Shown one piece after another: positions 16,811 through 25,907 of a DNA stretch of 64,000 bases. Every line of letters starts with the position of its first letter. Position 1 is the first letter of the stretch. The stretch comes from Yoonia sp035117555 (lineage in GTDB: Bacteria > Pseudomonadota > Alphaproteobacteria > Rhodobacterales > Rhodobacteraceae), in assembly GCF_035117555.1 (NCBI RefSeq), contig NZ_JAYKPK010000005.1, positions 1-64,000 on the forward strand. The letters run 5' to 3'. A program made the position numbers and the translations under genes. A model generated the notes under the pieces. The model did not search any database, was not told the DNA's origin, and worked only from the letters and a program-made list of their open reading frames with translations.

Positions 16811-17416
16811 ATGTTTTATATGCCCAAAGACGGCCATAATTTGCCGCATAACCCGTTCAACGCCATCGTCAGCCCCCGCCCCATCGGCTGGATCGCGACG
16901 CGCAGCGCGGATGGGCGCGATAACCTCGCCCCCTATTCGTTTTTCAACGCCGTGGCTTACGAGCCGCCACAGGTGATGTTCGCCTCGACCAGCGCGAAAC
17001 CCGACCGGGATGGCACCAAGGACAGTGTCAGCAATGTCCGCGAAACCGGGGTTTTTGCGGTCAATATTGTGGAATATGTGATGCGCGATGCGATGAATGA
17101 CACATCCGGTCCATGGGACCGCGACATTGATGAATTCGCCAAGGCAGGCATCACCAAGGCCGATTGCGAAACCATTGCCTGCGCGCGGGTCGCCGATGCG
17201 CCTGCGACTTTGGAATGCAAAGTCACCCAAATCGTCACCCTGCCCGGTGCCGCCAATTTCGCGGTCTTCGGCGAGGTCACCGGCGTGCATATCCGCGACA
17301 CCTGCCTTGTCGACGGGATATTCGACGTCACAACCTTCAACCCGCTGTCCCGCTTGGGCTATCGCGATTACGCGGTGGTGCGCGAGCTGTTCAGCCTGAC
17401 CCGCCCGGGAGAGTGA
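16811..17416 (+). CDS. flavin reductase family protein
   Basis: 201 aa from the ATG at 16811, which has AAAAGG eight bases upstream; upstream codons in frame are less likely. The split-barrel FMN-binding domain shows NPFNAIVSPRPIGW and APYSFFNAVAYEPP, the usual flavin phosphate-contacting motifs, and a GEVTGVHI strand. It reduces flavin with NAD(P)H or acts as a flavoprotein oxidoreductase. Its stop overlaps the start of mtnP (TGATG). Confidence 0.87.
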   Translation: MFYMPKDGHNLPHNPFNAIVSPRPIGWIATRSADGRDNLAPYSFFNAVAYEPPQVMFASTSAKPDRDGTKDSVSNVRETGVFAVNIVEYVMRDAMNDTSGPWDRDIDEFAKAGITKADCETIACARVADAPATLECKVTQIVTLPGAANFAVFGEVTGVHIRDTCLVDGIFDVTTFNPLSRLGYRDYAVVRELFSLTRPGE

Positions 17417-17418
17417 TG

Positions 17419-18306
17419 ATGACCAGTGAAACCTATGTCGGAATCATCGGCGGTTCCGGCATTTACGATATGGATGGCTTGCAGAATGCCGCATGGGTCC
17501 ATGTCGACAGCCCTTGGGGCACGCCATCCGATGCGATCCTGACCGGCAGATTGCAGGGCGTGAAAATGGCCTTTCTGCCACGGCACGGGCGCGGCCATGT
17601 GCATTCGCCAACAACAGTCCCCTACCGCGCCAATATCGACGCGCTGAAACGGCTGGGGGTGACCGATATCATCAGCGTCAGCGCCTGCGGGTCCTTCCGC
17701 GAAGATATGGCACCCGGCGATTTCGTCATCGTGGATCAATTCATCGACCGAACCTTCGCGCGGGAAAAATCTTTCTTCGGCACCGGCTGCGTGGCGCATG
17801 TCAGCCTTGCTCATCCGACCTGCCCGCGCCTGTCCGACGCGTGCGAAACAGCGGCGACGGCGGCAGGCATCAATGTCCACCGCGGCGGCACATACCTCGC
17901 GATGGAAGGGCCGCAGTTTTCCTCCATGGCGGAAAGCAAACTCTACCGCCAATGGGGTTGCGACGTGATCGGCATGACGAACATGCCCGAGGCGAAACTC
18001 GCGCGCGAGGCCGAAATTTGCTATGCTTCCGTCGCGATGATCACCGATTACGACAGCTGGCACCCTGACCATGGCGCAGTCGACATCACCGCGATCATCG
18101 CCACATTGCAAGGCAACGGCAGCAAAGCCCGCGACCTGATCGCCCGCCTGCCCGACCTGCTGGGCAGCACTCGCGCGCCCTGCCCGCATGGCTGCGACCG
18201 CGCGCTGGATTATGCGGTGATGACCGCGCCAGACAAACGTGACCTGACCCTTGTTGCCAAACTCGACGCCGTCGCCGGACGCGTGTTAACGAAAGTTGCC
18301 CCATGA
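17419..18306 (+). CDS. mtnP: S-methyl-5'-thioadenosine phosphorylase
   Basis: 295 aa from the second of two adjacent ATGs (17416 or 17419; the ribosome site GGGAGAG fits 17419 better). It cleaves methylthioadenosine with phosphate to adenine and methylthioribose-1-phosphate. It has GIIGGSGIYDM at the start, LPRHGRGH for phosphate, the SACGSFRED segment and the AMEGPQFSSMAE substrate motif. The next gene, apt, takes up the adenine produced, and the two overlap by four bases, so they form a salvage pair. Confidence 0.92.
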   Translation: MTSETYVGIIGGSGIYDMDGLQNAAWVHVDSPWGTPSDAILTGRLQGVKMAFLPRHGRGHVHSPTTVPYRANIDALKRLGVTDIISVSACGSFREDMAPGDFVIVDQFIDRTFAREKSFFGTGCVAHVSLAHPTCPRLSDACETAATAAGINVHRGGTYLAMEGPQFSSMAESKLYRQWGCDVIGMTNMPEAKLAREAEICYASVAMITDYDSWHPDHGAVDITAIIATLQGNGSKARDLIARLPDLLGSTRAPCPHGCDRALDYAVMTAPDKRDLTLVAKLDAVAGRVLTKVAP

Positions 18307-18833
18307 AAACTGTCCGCGATTACATCCGCACCATCCCCGATTTCCCACATGAGGGGATCATGTTCCGCGATGTAACCACACTCTTCAGCGATGCGCGCGG
18401 CTTTCGCATGGCGATTGACCAATTGCTGCATCCTTACGCAGGGACCCCGATCAACAAGGTTGTGGGGTTAGAGGCGCGCGGCTTCATCCTTGGCGGTGCC
18501 ATCGCGCATCAACTCTCGGTCGGCTTCGTGCCGATCCGCAAGCAAGGCAAATTGCCCGGCAAGACGATCACCCAAGCCTATCAGCTGGAATATGGCGAGG
18601 CGGTGATGGAATTGCACGACGACGCCCTGCAACCGGGTGAAAAAGTGCTGCTGGTCGATGATTTGCTTGCCACTGGTGGGACCGCCGAGGCCGGGATCAA
18701 ACTGATCGAAAGACTGGGCGCGCAGGTGATCGGCTGCGCCTTCATCATCGACCTGCCGGACCTTGGTGGCGCAGAAAAGTTGAAAAAACTGGGGATGCAG
18801 GTGCATAGCCTTTGCGCTTTTGAAGGCACCTAA
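18303..18833 (+). CDS. apt: adenine phosphoribosyltransferase
   Basis: 176 aa, standard length. It makes AMP from adenine and PRPP. PRPP-binding motif VLLVDDLLATGGTA at about 116-129, N-terminal IPDFPHEGIMFRDVT and the GLEARGFILGG dimer loop are all present. ATGA overlap with mtnP couples salvage of the adenine released from methylthioadenosine. A repeat element and a large inverted repeat follow the stop. Confidence 0.95.
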   Translation: MKTVRDYIRTIPDFPHEGIMFRDVTTLFSDARGFRMAIDQLLHPYAGTPINKVVGLEARGFILGGAIAHQLSVGFVPIRKQGKLPGKTITQAYQLEYGEAVMELHDDALQPGEKVLLVDDLLATGGTAEAGIKLIERLGAQVIGCAFIIDLPDLGGAEKLKKLGMQVHSLCAFEGT

Positions 18834-18834
18834 T

Positions 18835-18869
18835 GCGCTCCGCGCGGGAGTATTTGGCGAAATAAGAAG
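18835..18869 (+). repeat. 3'-end repeat element, copy B1
   Basis: Begins one base after the apt stop codon: GCGCTCCGCGCGGGAGTATTT followed by an A-rich GAAATAAGAAG tail. Divergent member of the family, B type (GGGAGT instead of GGGGAT). It is opposed by an inverted copy at 19004-19039. Confidence 0.55.
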
Positions 18870-18937
18870 TTGTTAAGAAAGATCGGCTACGCCTACGCCA
18901 CGGTACAGGCTGGAGAGCCGATGACCGTGAAATGAGA

Positions 18938-19018
18938 AGACGCCCGATCCCGGACCTTAACCGGTCAGCCTGTAGCGGGCAGCGGGATCGGGCGCGCGTC
19001 TTACATCTTCTTTTTTCT
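18938..19018 (+). terminator. long inverted repeat with T-rich tail after apt
   Basis: A perfect 12-bp stem, CGCCCGATCCCG (18941-18952) with CGGGATCGGGCG (18983-18994), encloses a 30-base loop that has its own GACC/GGTC pairing. A further AGA/TCT closes the base with a bulge, and the run TCTTCTTTTTT follows. It could terminate apt transcription or be the 3' part of a small RNA; the 100 bases between apt and the stem hold no reading frame. Confidence 0.5.
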
Positions 19019-19039
19019 AAAAATACTCCCGCCGGAGGC
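19004..19039 (-). repeat. 3'-end repeat element, copy B2
   Basis: On the minus strand it reads GCCTCCGGCGGGAGTATTTTT then an A-rich stretch ending GAAGATG. It begins 21 bases after the stop codon of the minus-strand FAD oxidoreductase, in the same orientation relative to that gene as the other copies. Confidence 0.7.
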
Positions 19040-19059
19040 GCGGCCCCGCAGGTCTATCC

Positions 19060-20466
19060 CTAACGCAGCACAGCCCCGGGGTTCATGATTCCCGCAGGGT
19101 CCAGCGCCTGTTTTATGGCGCGCAGCATCGCCAGCTTCACCGGGTCACCGTAATGTTCCAGATCAGCAACCTTCAGACGACCGACGCCATGTTCGGCGCT
19201 GAAGGACCCGTCCAAATCCGCGACCAGATCGTAGATCACACGGACCGCGTCAGCCTTGACCGCATCGTAGTCGTCACAATGCCTTCCTGCCGCCGGAAAC
19301 AGGTTATAATGCAGATTGCCATCCCCCAGATGGCCGAAACAATTGATTCGCATGTCGCCTAAGGCTTGCAAGGCGGTGCCGGCCTGATCGATGAACAAGG
19401 GCACAGCACTCAGCGGCAGGGCAATATCATGCGATGAAATCGACCCGATCCGGCGATTCGCCTCGGGGATGTTCTCGCGGATATCCCACAGCGCCTGCCG
19501 TTGCGCGGCTGATTGCGCGATCACGCCGTCACTGACTAAACCCGCCTCAAATGCGGCGGCAAACAGATTTTCCAAAGCCGCATCCGGATCGCCACCCGCA
19601 GGCAGGCCCAGATCGATCAGCACGCTCCATTCGGAGATAGTTTCAAAGGGTTGCCGCACCTCCGGCCCGACCTCGGCCAGAAAGTCGAACCCTTGCCGGT
19701 GGATCAGTTCAAACGCCTGCACACCATCGCCGATCTGGCTGCCCGCCAGCGCCAAAAGGTCCAGCGCCGCCTGGGGTGATGCAACCGCCAGCATCGCCGC
19801 CCCCACCTGCGCCGGGCGCGGCACCAGCCGCAGCGCAGCGGCGGTGATGATGCCCAGCGTGCCTTCCGCCCCGATCATCAGGTTGCGCAGGTCATAGCCG
19901 GTATTGTCCTTGCGCAGCCGCGTCAGCCCATGCCAGATCGTGCCATCCGGGCGCACGACCTCCAGCCCCAGACACAAAGCGCGGGCATTGCCATAGCGCA
20001 GAACATTGACTCCACCTGCATTGGTCGCAAGCAACCCGCCAATCCGGGCAGACCCTTCCGAGGCCAGCGACAACGGGAACAGCCGGTCCACATCCATCGC
20101 GGCCTGCTGGACATTGGCCAGGATCACGCCCGCATCGCAGACCAACACATTCTCGGATGGATAGATCGCGCGGATTTTGTTGAGCCGTTCCAGCGAAAGC
20201 ACCACCGGGGCCGGACCATCCGGCATCACCTGGCCGCCAACCAGCCCCGTGCCGCCGCTATAGGGGACGATGCCGATCCGCGCCGCGGCGCAGGCTTTCA
20301 CGACAGCAGCGACAGCATCCGTATCGGCGGGGGCCACGACCAGCCCCTGCCCGTGCCAACGGCCACGCGGTTCGGTGAAATAGGGGGCCGTGTCCCGCCT
20401 GAACGCCGCCGCATCCAGAATACCGCGCAGGTGATCCACGAAATCATCACTCACCGCATTCAGCAT
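19060..20466 (-). CDS. FAD-binding oxidoreductase (D-2-hydroxyacid dehydrogenase type)
   Basis: 468 aa. The PCMH-type FAD domain (about 40-220) has VPYSGGTGLVGGQ and the GGLLATNAGG and GAEGTLGIIT flavin motifs. The C-terminal cap has NCFGHLGDGNLHYN with a metal-binding histidine pair and SAEHGVG, ending in MNPGAVL. This is the family of D-lactate, D-2-hydroxyglutarate and glycolate oxidase GlcD enzymes; which substrate is used cannot be told. It is the last gene of a long minus-strand run, three bases after the GNAT gene. Confidence 0.88.
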   Translation of the reverse strand: MLNAVSDDFVDHLRGILDAAAFRRDTAPYFTEPRGRWHGQGLVVAPADTDAVAAVVKACAAARIGIVPYSGGTGLVGGQVMPDGPAPVVLSLERLNKIRAIYPSENVLVCDAGVILANVQQAAMDVDRLFPLSLASEGSARIGGLLATNAGGVNVLRYGNARALCLGLEVVRPDGTIWHGLTRLRKDNTGYDLRNLMIGAEGTLGIITAAALRLVPRPAQVGAAMLAVASPQAALDLLALAGSQIGDGVQAFELIHRQGFDFLAEVGPEVRQPFETISEWSVLIDLGLPAGGDPDAALENLFAAAFEAGLVSDGVIAQSAAQRQALWDIRENIPEANRRIGSISSHDIALPLSAVPLFIDQAGTALQALGDMRINCFGHLGDGNLHYNLFPAAGRHCDDYDAVKADAVRVIYDLVADLDGSFSAEHGVGRLKVADLEHYGDPVKLAMLRAIKQALDPAGIMNPGAVLR

Positions 20467-20469
20467 TGC

Positions 20470-21054
20470 TTAGCCCACATCCGTCTTGCCGCGCCTGTCA
20501 TGGCGCAAGTTGGCATAGAGCACATGATTGCGCCAGCGCCCGTTGATCTGAAGATAGCTTTGCGCGACACCTTCGTATTTATAGCCGCATTGTTCCAAGA
20601 GTTTCCGAGAGGGCGTGTTTTCCGGCAGACACCCCGCCTCCACCCGGCTGAGGTCGAGCGTGGTAAAGGCGTGATGCACCACGGCCTTGACCGCCTCGCG
20701 CATATACCCGTTGCGCGCATAGGGCGCGCCGATCCAGTAACCCGTAATCCCCGATTGCGCAGGACCACGTTTGATATGGTCCAATGTAATTGCCCCTAAA
20801 AGCGCTTCATCCGACCGGCGGATCAGGAACAGGGGCAAGGCCGTGCCATGCGCGATGGAGCGCTGCGCCCAATAGACCCGATTGGTAAACCCCTTGCGCG
20901 ACAGATGGTCTGCGGCCCAGCTTGGTTCCCATGGCACCAGAAAATCCGCACTGGATTGCCGCAGATGCGCCCAAGCGCGGAAATCGGTATGCATCGGGGG
21001 GCGCAGGGTCAGCCGTTCAGTTTCAATCCTGACCTTGCGCTTGATCCCCAACAT
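20470..21054 (-). CDS. GNAT acetyltransferase, RimJ/RimL type
   Basis: 194 aa. N-terminal ERLTLRPP and DFRAWAHLR are typical of the RimJ/RimL branch; the acetyl-CoA site is in YWIGAPYARNGYMREA (about 128-143), and the SRVEAGCLPEN segment follows. Members acetylate N-termini of ribosomal proteins or small amines. Its ATG shares a base with the stop codon of the M16 peptidase, so they are translationally coupled. Confidence 0.88.
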   Translation of the reverse strand: MLGIKRKVRIETERLTLRPPMHTDFRAWAHLRQSSADFLVPWEPSWAADHLSRKGFTNRVYWAQRSIAHGTALPLFLIRRSDEALLGAITLDHIKRGPAQSGITGYWIGAPYARNGYMREAVKAVVHHAFTTLDLSRVEAGCLPENTPSRKLLEQCGYKYEGVAQSYLQINGRWRNHVLYANLRHDRRGKTDVG

Positions 21055-22322
21055 TACGCGGCAAGCCGTGCTTTCAACGCCTCCAGCGTCGGGGCCTGAT
21101 CAGCGGGGCCGTAAAGCGCCATCGCTGTTGCCGCCTGCCCGGCCATCTGCGCGGCAAAGGTTTTCACATCCGCCGTGGTGACATTGTCGATATGGGCAAT
21201 CGTTTCCTCGATCCCCGGAATCCGGCCCCAGATCGACAGCAGACGCGCCAGACGTTCGGCGCGGTTCGACGGGCTTTCCAGCCCCATCAACATGCCTGCC
21301 TTCATCTGCGCGCGGGCGCGCGCGACTTCAGCGTCGGACATATCGTCGGCGGCGCGTTTCATCTCGTCAATCGTGACATGTGTCAGCTCGGCGATCTGTT
21401 CGGCGCTGGTCCCGGCATAGATCGTGGTCATGCCGGTATCTTCATAGGCCCCCGCCTGCGCAAAGATCGTATAACACAGACCACGGTTTTCACGGATTTC
21501 CTGAAACAGGCGTGAAGACATGCCGCCGCCCAAGGCGGTCGCATAGATCTGCGCGGTATAGATCGCGGGGTCAGTATAGGTCGGCCCTTCCAGCGCCAGC
21601 GCGAAATGCACCTGTTCCAGCGCTTTCGTCTCGCGCCGCTCACCGCCCCGGAAATGGGCGGGTTGCAGCAGGCCGGGCGCGCGGTGGACGCGGGGCAGAT
21701 GGCCGAACAAAGCCTCGGCCTGCCGCACGATGGCGTCGTGATCGACCGCACCAGCAGCGGCAACGATCATCTGGTTGGGGCCGTAATGTTCACCGACGAA
21801 ACGGTCCAGATCGCCCCGGCCAAACCCGCTGACCTTTTCGGCAGGGCCTAGGATTGAGCGGCCAAGCGGTTGATCAGGATAGGCTTCTTCCTGCAACCAG
21901 TCGAAAATAATGTCGTCGGGCGTGTCCAAAGTCTGGCCGATTTCCTGCAGGATCACGCCGCGTTCAACCTCGATCTCGGATTCATCAAACAGCGGGTTCA
22001 GCAGGATATCGGCGATGATATCAAGGCCAAGCGCCACATCATCTTCCAGTACCCGCGCATAATAGGCGGTCATTTCGCGGCTGGTATAGGCGTTGATATA
22101 GCCGCCCACATCCTCGATCTGTTCGGCGATCTGCAGGGCGGTGCGGGTTTTCGTGCCTTTGAACGCCATATGTTCCAGAAAATGTGCGATGCCGTTCTGT
22201 TCAATCCGTTCATGCCGCCCACCGGCCAGCACCCAGATGCCGATGCTGGTGGATTTCAGGCCGGGCATCTGCTCGGTGATGATGCGCAGCCCGTTGGACA
22301 AAGTGTGCTGTTGAATGGTCAA
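21054..22322 (-). CDS. M16 family zinc metallopeptidase
   Basis: 422 aa, two M16 half-domains. The inverted zinc motif HFLEH is at residues 47-51, with the downstream glutamate in the ERGVILQEIG segment. The C-terminal half has GGGMSSRLFQEIRENRGLCY, the usual substrate-cleft loop (quoted in part). This is the bacterial mitochondrial-processing-peptidase-like form, which degrades or processes peptides in the cytosol or periplasm; I see no signal peptide. It starts four bases inside thrC and is conserved next to thrC in Rhodobacterales. Confidence 0.92.
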   Translation of the reverse strand: MTIQQHTLSNGLRIITEQMPGLKSTSIGIWVLAGGRHERIEQNGIAHFLEHMAFKGTKTRTALQIAEQIEDVGGYINAYTSREMTAYYARVLEDDVALGLDIIADILLNPLFDESEIEVERGVILQEIGQTLDTPDDIIFDWLQEEAYPDQPLGRSILGPAEKVSGFGRGDLDRFVGEHYGPNQMIVAAAGAVDHDAIVRQAEALFGHLPRVHRAPGLLQPAHFRGGERRETKALEQVHFALALEGPTYTDPAIYTAQIYATALGGGMSSRLFQEIRENRGLCYTIFAQAGAYEDTGMTTIYAGTSAEQIAELTHVTIDEMKRAADDMSDAEVARARAQMKAGMLMGLESPSNRAERLARLLSIWGRIPGIEETIAHIDNVTTADVKTFAAQMAGQAATAMALYGPADQAPTLEALKARLAA

Positions 22323-23707
22323 GCTGTGATCCGTTCCTTGATGACGTTTTGCACGGCGGCAAGATCGCCCGCCACCCGTGTGACCCGTTCGGGGCGGTCA
22401 TACAAGTCCGCCATCCGCGCAGGCAGTGGCGCGGAAATGCCCGATGCCGCCTTGACCGCATCCGGGAATTTCGCGGGATGCGCTGTGGCCAGCGTGACCA
22501 TCGGCACTTCGCCCAGATGGCTTTGTGCGACATGCGCGCCAACGGCAGTGTGCGGGCACAGCAATTCGCCGTGGCTGGCGTGATAGGCTTTGATCGTAGC
22601 GGATGTGTCTTCCTCTGACGCGCGACCGGATTTGAAAGTCGCGGTCAGCATCTCATATGCGCCTTGCGAAATAGTAAAGCCGCCCGATTTGAGGTCCTCC
22701 ATCTGGCCCGCAACCGCAGCACCGTCTTGCCCGTATGCATAAAACAGCGCGCGTTCGAAATTGGAACTGACCTGAATATCCATCGACGGGCTGATCGTTG
22801 GGGTTACGCCTTCTTTGGTATAGGCCCCCGTCAGCAACGTCCTATGCAAAATGTCATTGCGGTTGGTCGCGACCACCAGGTCGGCAATCGGCAGGCCCAT
22901 CTGCTTGGCGATGAACCCGGCGAATATATCGCCGAAATTGCCGGTCGGCACTGTGAAACTGACTGGTCGATGTGGCGCGCCGAGACTGACGGCGGCGGTG
23001 AAATAATAGACCACCTGCGCCAGCACCCGGCCCCAGTTGATCGAATTGACGCCCGCCAGACGCACATCGTCGCGAAAGGCGAAATCGTTGAACATATCCT
23101 TCACCAGCGCCTGACAATCGTCGAAATCACCGTCGATGGCCAGCGCATGGACATTCGCCTCGACCGGCGTGGTCATCTGGCGGCGCTGCACTTCGGAGAC
23201 GCGGCCATGCGGGTAAAGGATGATGACATCGACGGCCTTCAGCCCCCGGAATGCCTCAATCGCAGCCGACCCAGTGTCACCCGATGTCGCCCCAACGATG
23301 GTCACGCGGTCGCCGGACCGTGTCAGCGCGGCCTGAAACATCTGGCCGATCAGCTGCATGGCGAAATCCTTGAACGCCAAAGTCGGCCCGTGGAACAATT
23401 CCAGCAGGTAATGATTGCTGTCCACCTGCACCAAAGGCGCGCGGGCGGCATGGCCGAAACCGGCATAGGCGCGCGCGATCAGATCGCGGAACTCTGCATC
23501 GGTGAATGTGTCGCCGATGAAGGGACGCATCACCTCGAACGCGACCTCTTCATAGGATTTGCCCGCCATCGCCGCGATCTGCGGATAGGTCAGCGTGGGG
23601 ATTTCCTCGGGCAGATAGAGCCCGCCATCGCGCGCGAGACCAGTCAGCATCGCCTGTTCGAATGTCAGCACGGGGGCCGTGCCGCGGGTCGAGATATAGC
23701 GCATCAC
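22319..23707 (-). CDS. thrC: threonine synthase
   Basis: 462 aa, the long (class I) form. It converts O-phosphohomoserine to threonine with PLP. N-terminal MRYISTRG is typical, the PLP lysine is Lys113 (LAFKDF) and the phosphate loop is GATSGDTGSAA. With lysC in the same window this covers the first and last steps of threonine synthesis. It directly follows surf1 and overlaps the M16 peptidase gene by four bases. Confidence 0.95.
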   Translation of the reverse strand: MMRYISTRGTAPVLTFEQAMLTGLARDGGLYLPEEIPTLTYPQIAAMAGKSYEEVAFEVMRPFIGDTFTDAEFRDLIARAYAGFGHAARAPLVQVDSNHYLLELFHGPTLAFKDFAMQLIGQMFQAALTRSGDRVTIVGATSGDTGSAAIEAFRGLKAVDVIILYPHGRVSEVQRRQMTTPVEANVHALAIDGDFDDCQALVKDMFNDFAFRDDVRLAGVNSINWGRVLAQVVYYFTAAVSLGAPHRPVSFTVPTGNFGDIFAGFIAKQMGLPIADLVVATNRNDILHRTLLTGAYTKEGVTPTISPSMDIQVSSNFERALFYAYGQDGAAVAGQMEDLKSGGFTISQGAYEMLTATFKSGRASEEDTSATIKAYHASHGELLCPHTAVGAHVAQSHLGEVPMVTLATAHPAKFPDAVKAASGISAPLPARMADLYDRPERVTRVAGDLAAVQNVIKERITA

Positions 23708-24388
23708 TCAGATATCCTTTGTCCGTAAGGTGCGGCGGATCAGAAACAGCGTCATAATGGCCCAGACAATCGCCAGCAAGAACCATGTGATCGCGTAATT
23801 CAGATGATCATTGGCGATATTGGCCGTTGTAATCGGCAAAGCCGTCAGGCGCGGATCGGCGGGCGTTGCCTCGGATACCACCACCATCAGCGGCAAGGTA
23901 TCCAGCGTTGCGGCCATCGTCTCCACATTGCGCGCAAACCAGATATTGGCGGCCAGATCAGGGTCGGGTGTATTGCTGTTCTGATCATCGGGCCACAGCA
24001 AGGTGCCAGTCACCTGCATCGGGGCCAGCAGCGGTGCGGCGTCTTTGTCATCCAGCGGCAAAAGCCCCTGATCCAGCAGGATCGCCAGCCCATCATCCGT
24101 CTCAAACCGTGAAATGACACGGTAGCCGGTGCCAGCAGAGGTGCCAGACACAAGCACATGCAATTCCGGCCCCGTAGGCGCGCCGGACAGGGTGACCGGG
24201 CGATATTCGTCAGCCTCTTCCGTCACATCAGTGCGGAACGGCTGCGGATCAGCCGCGATCCTTGCGTTGATATTGTCGAGAATGCCTTCTTTCCACGCCA
24301 GCCGGTCCACTTGCCACAGGCCAAGCCAGATCAGCACCCCGCAACCGGCAAGGCCCAACAGCAATGGGAAAATGATCTTACGCAGCAT
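23708..24388 (-). CDS. SURF1 family cytochrome oxidase assembly protein
   Basis: 226 aa from the ATG at 24388, which has AAGGCGG upstream; the open frame continues further but into the intergenic hairpin. Two transmembrane helices flank a periplasmic domain: the first (about 5-22, ending LGLWQVDR, the SURF1 hallmark) and a second near the C-terminus (NYAITWFLLAIVWAI). SURF1 helps insert heme a into subunit I of aa3 oxidase. It is the last cytochrome oxidase gene of the run and is immediately followed by thrC. Confidence 0.92.
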   Translation of the reverse strand: MLRKIIFPLLLGLAGCGVLIWLGLWQVDRLAWKEGILDNINARIAADPQPFRTDVTEEADEYRPVTLSGAPTGPELHVLVSGTSAGTGYRVISRFETDDGLAILLDQGLLPLDDKDAAPLLAPMQVTGTLLWPDDQNSNTPDPDLAANIWFARNVETMAATLDTLPLMVVVSEATPADPRLTALPITTANIANDHLNYAITWFLLAIVWAIMTLFLIRRTLRTKDI

Positions 24389-24441
24389 GATCCGCCTTGA
24401 AGGAAAAAACGCGCGGGGCTGCCGCGCGTTTATCGGTTGAT

Positions 24442-24467
24442 GTAGGTCGGGGTTCACCCCGACTTAC
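24442..24467. repeat. REP-like palindrome at the ctaE stop
   Basis: Arms GTAGGTCGGGG (24442-24452) and CCCCGACTTAC (24457-24467) pair over 11 positions with one wobble around a TTCA loop. It includes the ctaE stop codon and has no T-run, so it is more like a REP/mRNA-stabilising hairpin than a terminator. Confidence 0.55.
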
Positions 24468-25267
24468 GCGCCCCAGATATAGATCGCAGCAAACAGGAAC
24501 AGCCAGACCACATCGACAAAGTGCCAATACCAGATCGCCGCCTCGAACCCGACATGCTTCTCAGGGGTGAAATCGCCACGTTCGACACGCAGCAGACAGA
24601 CCAGCAGGAAGATCGCGCCGATCACCACATGCGCGCCGTGGAAACCTGTCGCCATGAAGAAGTTGGCGTAATGGATTTCACCGCCGAATGTATACCCATC
24701 CTGCGACACCAGAATGTAATATTCATAAGCCTGAAAGCCGGTGAAGATCACCCCGAACACGATGGCCAGGATCAGACCCAGTTTCAGGTCCTTGCGGTTG
24801 TTTTCATGCACCAGCGCATGGTGTGCCCAGGTCGCGGCACAGCCCGAAATCAGCAACAGCAGCGTGTTGATCAGCGGCAGGCCAAAAGGGTCAATCGCAT
24901 AGATGTCCGGCTTGATATATTCACTGCCGACATAGGTCTCCATCGGATACATCTGGTGTTTGAAGAACGACCAGAACCATGCGGCAAAGAACATCACTTC
25001 GGACATGATAAACATGATGAAACCATAGCGCAGACCGATCCGCACGACTGGCGTGTGATCCCCGGCGCGGCTTTCCGCGACCATATCGGCCCACCATGCA
25101 TACATGACGTAAAGCACGGCGATCAGCCCCATCAGGAAAATCCAGGGACCCGACCCATGCATCCACAGCACAGCGCCAAAGAGCATGACAAAAGCCCCGA
25201 GCCCGGCGATGAAAGGCCAGACAGAGGGTGGCAGAATATGGTAATCGTGGTCTTTGGTATGGGCCAT
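24464..25267 (-). CDS. ctaE: cytochrome c oxidase subunit III
   Basis: 267 aa, seven predicted membrane helices as in other aa3 oxidases. The MAHTKDHDYHILPPSVWP N-terminus, a conserved FWSFFKHQMYP loop, the HHALVHENN segment and the late ATGFHGAHV helix with WYWHFVDVVWLFLF identify it. It supports proton uptake stability of the terminal oxidase in the inner membrane. It lies behind the Cox11 gene; subunit I (ctaD) is not in this window. Confidence 0.95.
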   Translation of the reverse strand: MAHTKDHDYHILPPSVWPFIAGLGAFVMLFGAVLWMHGSGPWIFLMGLIAVLYVMYAWWADMVAESRAGDHTPVVRIGLRYGFIMFIMSEVMFFAAWFWSFFKHQMYPMETYVGSEYIKPDIYAIDPFGLPLINTLLLLISGCAATWAHHALVHENNRKDLKLGLILAIVFGVIFTGFQAYEYYILVSQDGYTFGGEIHYANFFMATGFHGAHVVIGAIFLLVCLLRVERGDFTPEKHVGFEAAIWYWHFVDVVWLFLFAAIYIWGA

Positions 25268-25292
25268 CTGGTGCGTTCCCTATCGGCTGTCG

Positions 25293-25907
25293 TTATTCGG
25301 TCTCTATGGCGTTTTGTGCCGCCGGTGTCAAAGCGGATGGCGTCGTTGCTGCCTGCATATAATCAGACGGCACATCGATTTCGTAGAATGTATAGCTGAG
25401 CGTGATCGTATGCACGAATTTGCCTTCGCGGTCATTCACGATGGCCGGGTCGACAAAGAAACTGACCGGCATCAACACAGTTTCACCAGGGGCCAACACC
25501 TGTTCGGTAAAGCAGAAACAATCGATCTTGTCGAAAAAACCGCCTGCTTCGAAAGGTGTCACATTATAGGCGGCCTGCCCTGCGACGGGGATGTCCAGCG
25601 GGTTATGCGCCTCGTAAAACACCAAAGCTGTCTCACCAATGCGCAATTCGACTTCGCGCTGCACGGGAGTAAAAGTCCAAGGCATATCGCGTTCCAGCGA
25701 GGCGTCAAACCGGACCTTGATCGTCTGGTCCAGAATCGTGTCGCTGTCAGCAGAGGCCACGCCGGTCACACCGCCAAAGCCCGTGACCCGGCAGAACCAA
25801 TCGTAAAACGGCACAGAGGCCCAGGCGAGCGATCCCATCAGCACCACGACACCGGCAGCTTGCGCTGCCGTGCGGTTCTTGCCTGTCAGACGCGGAAAGA
25901 GTTTCAT
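25293..25907 (-). CDS. ctaG: cytochrome c oxidase assembly protein CtaG (Cox11)
   Basis: 204 aa. One N-terminal transmembrane helix (about 15-35) and a periplasmic beta domain with the copper-binding CFCF motif at Cys130 and Cys132. It delivers copper to the CuB site of subunit I. FFVDPAIVND near the C-terminus is typical. Its ATG overlaps the end of the upstream 67-aa membrane protein gene (ATGA), so the two are made together. Confidence 0.95.
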   Translation of the reverse strand: MKLFPRLTGKNRTAAQAAGVVVLMGSLAWASVPFYDWFCRVTGFGGVTGVASADSDTILDQTIKVRFDASLERDMPWTFTPVQREVELRIGETALVFYEAHNPLDIPVAGQAAYNVTPFEAGGFFDKIDCFCFTEQVLAPGETVLMPVSFFVDPAIVNDREGKFVHTITLSYTFYEIDVPSDYMQAATTPSALTPAAQNAIETE

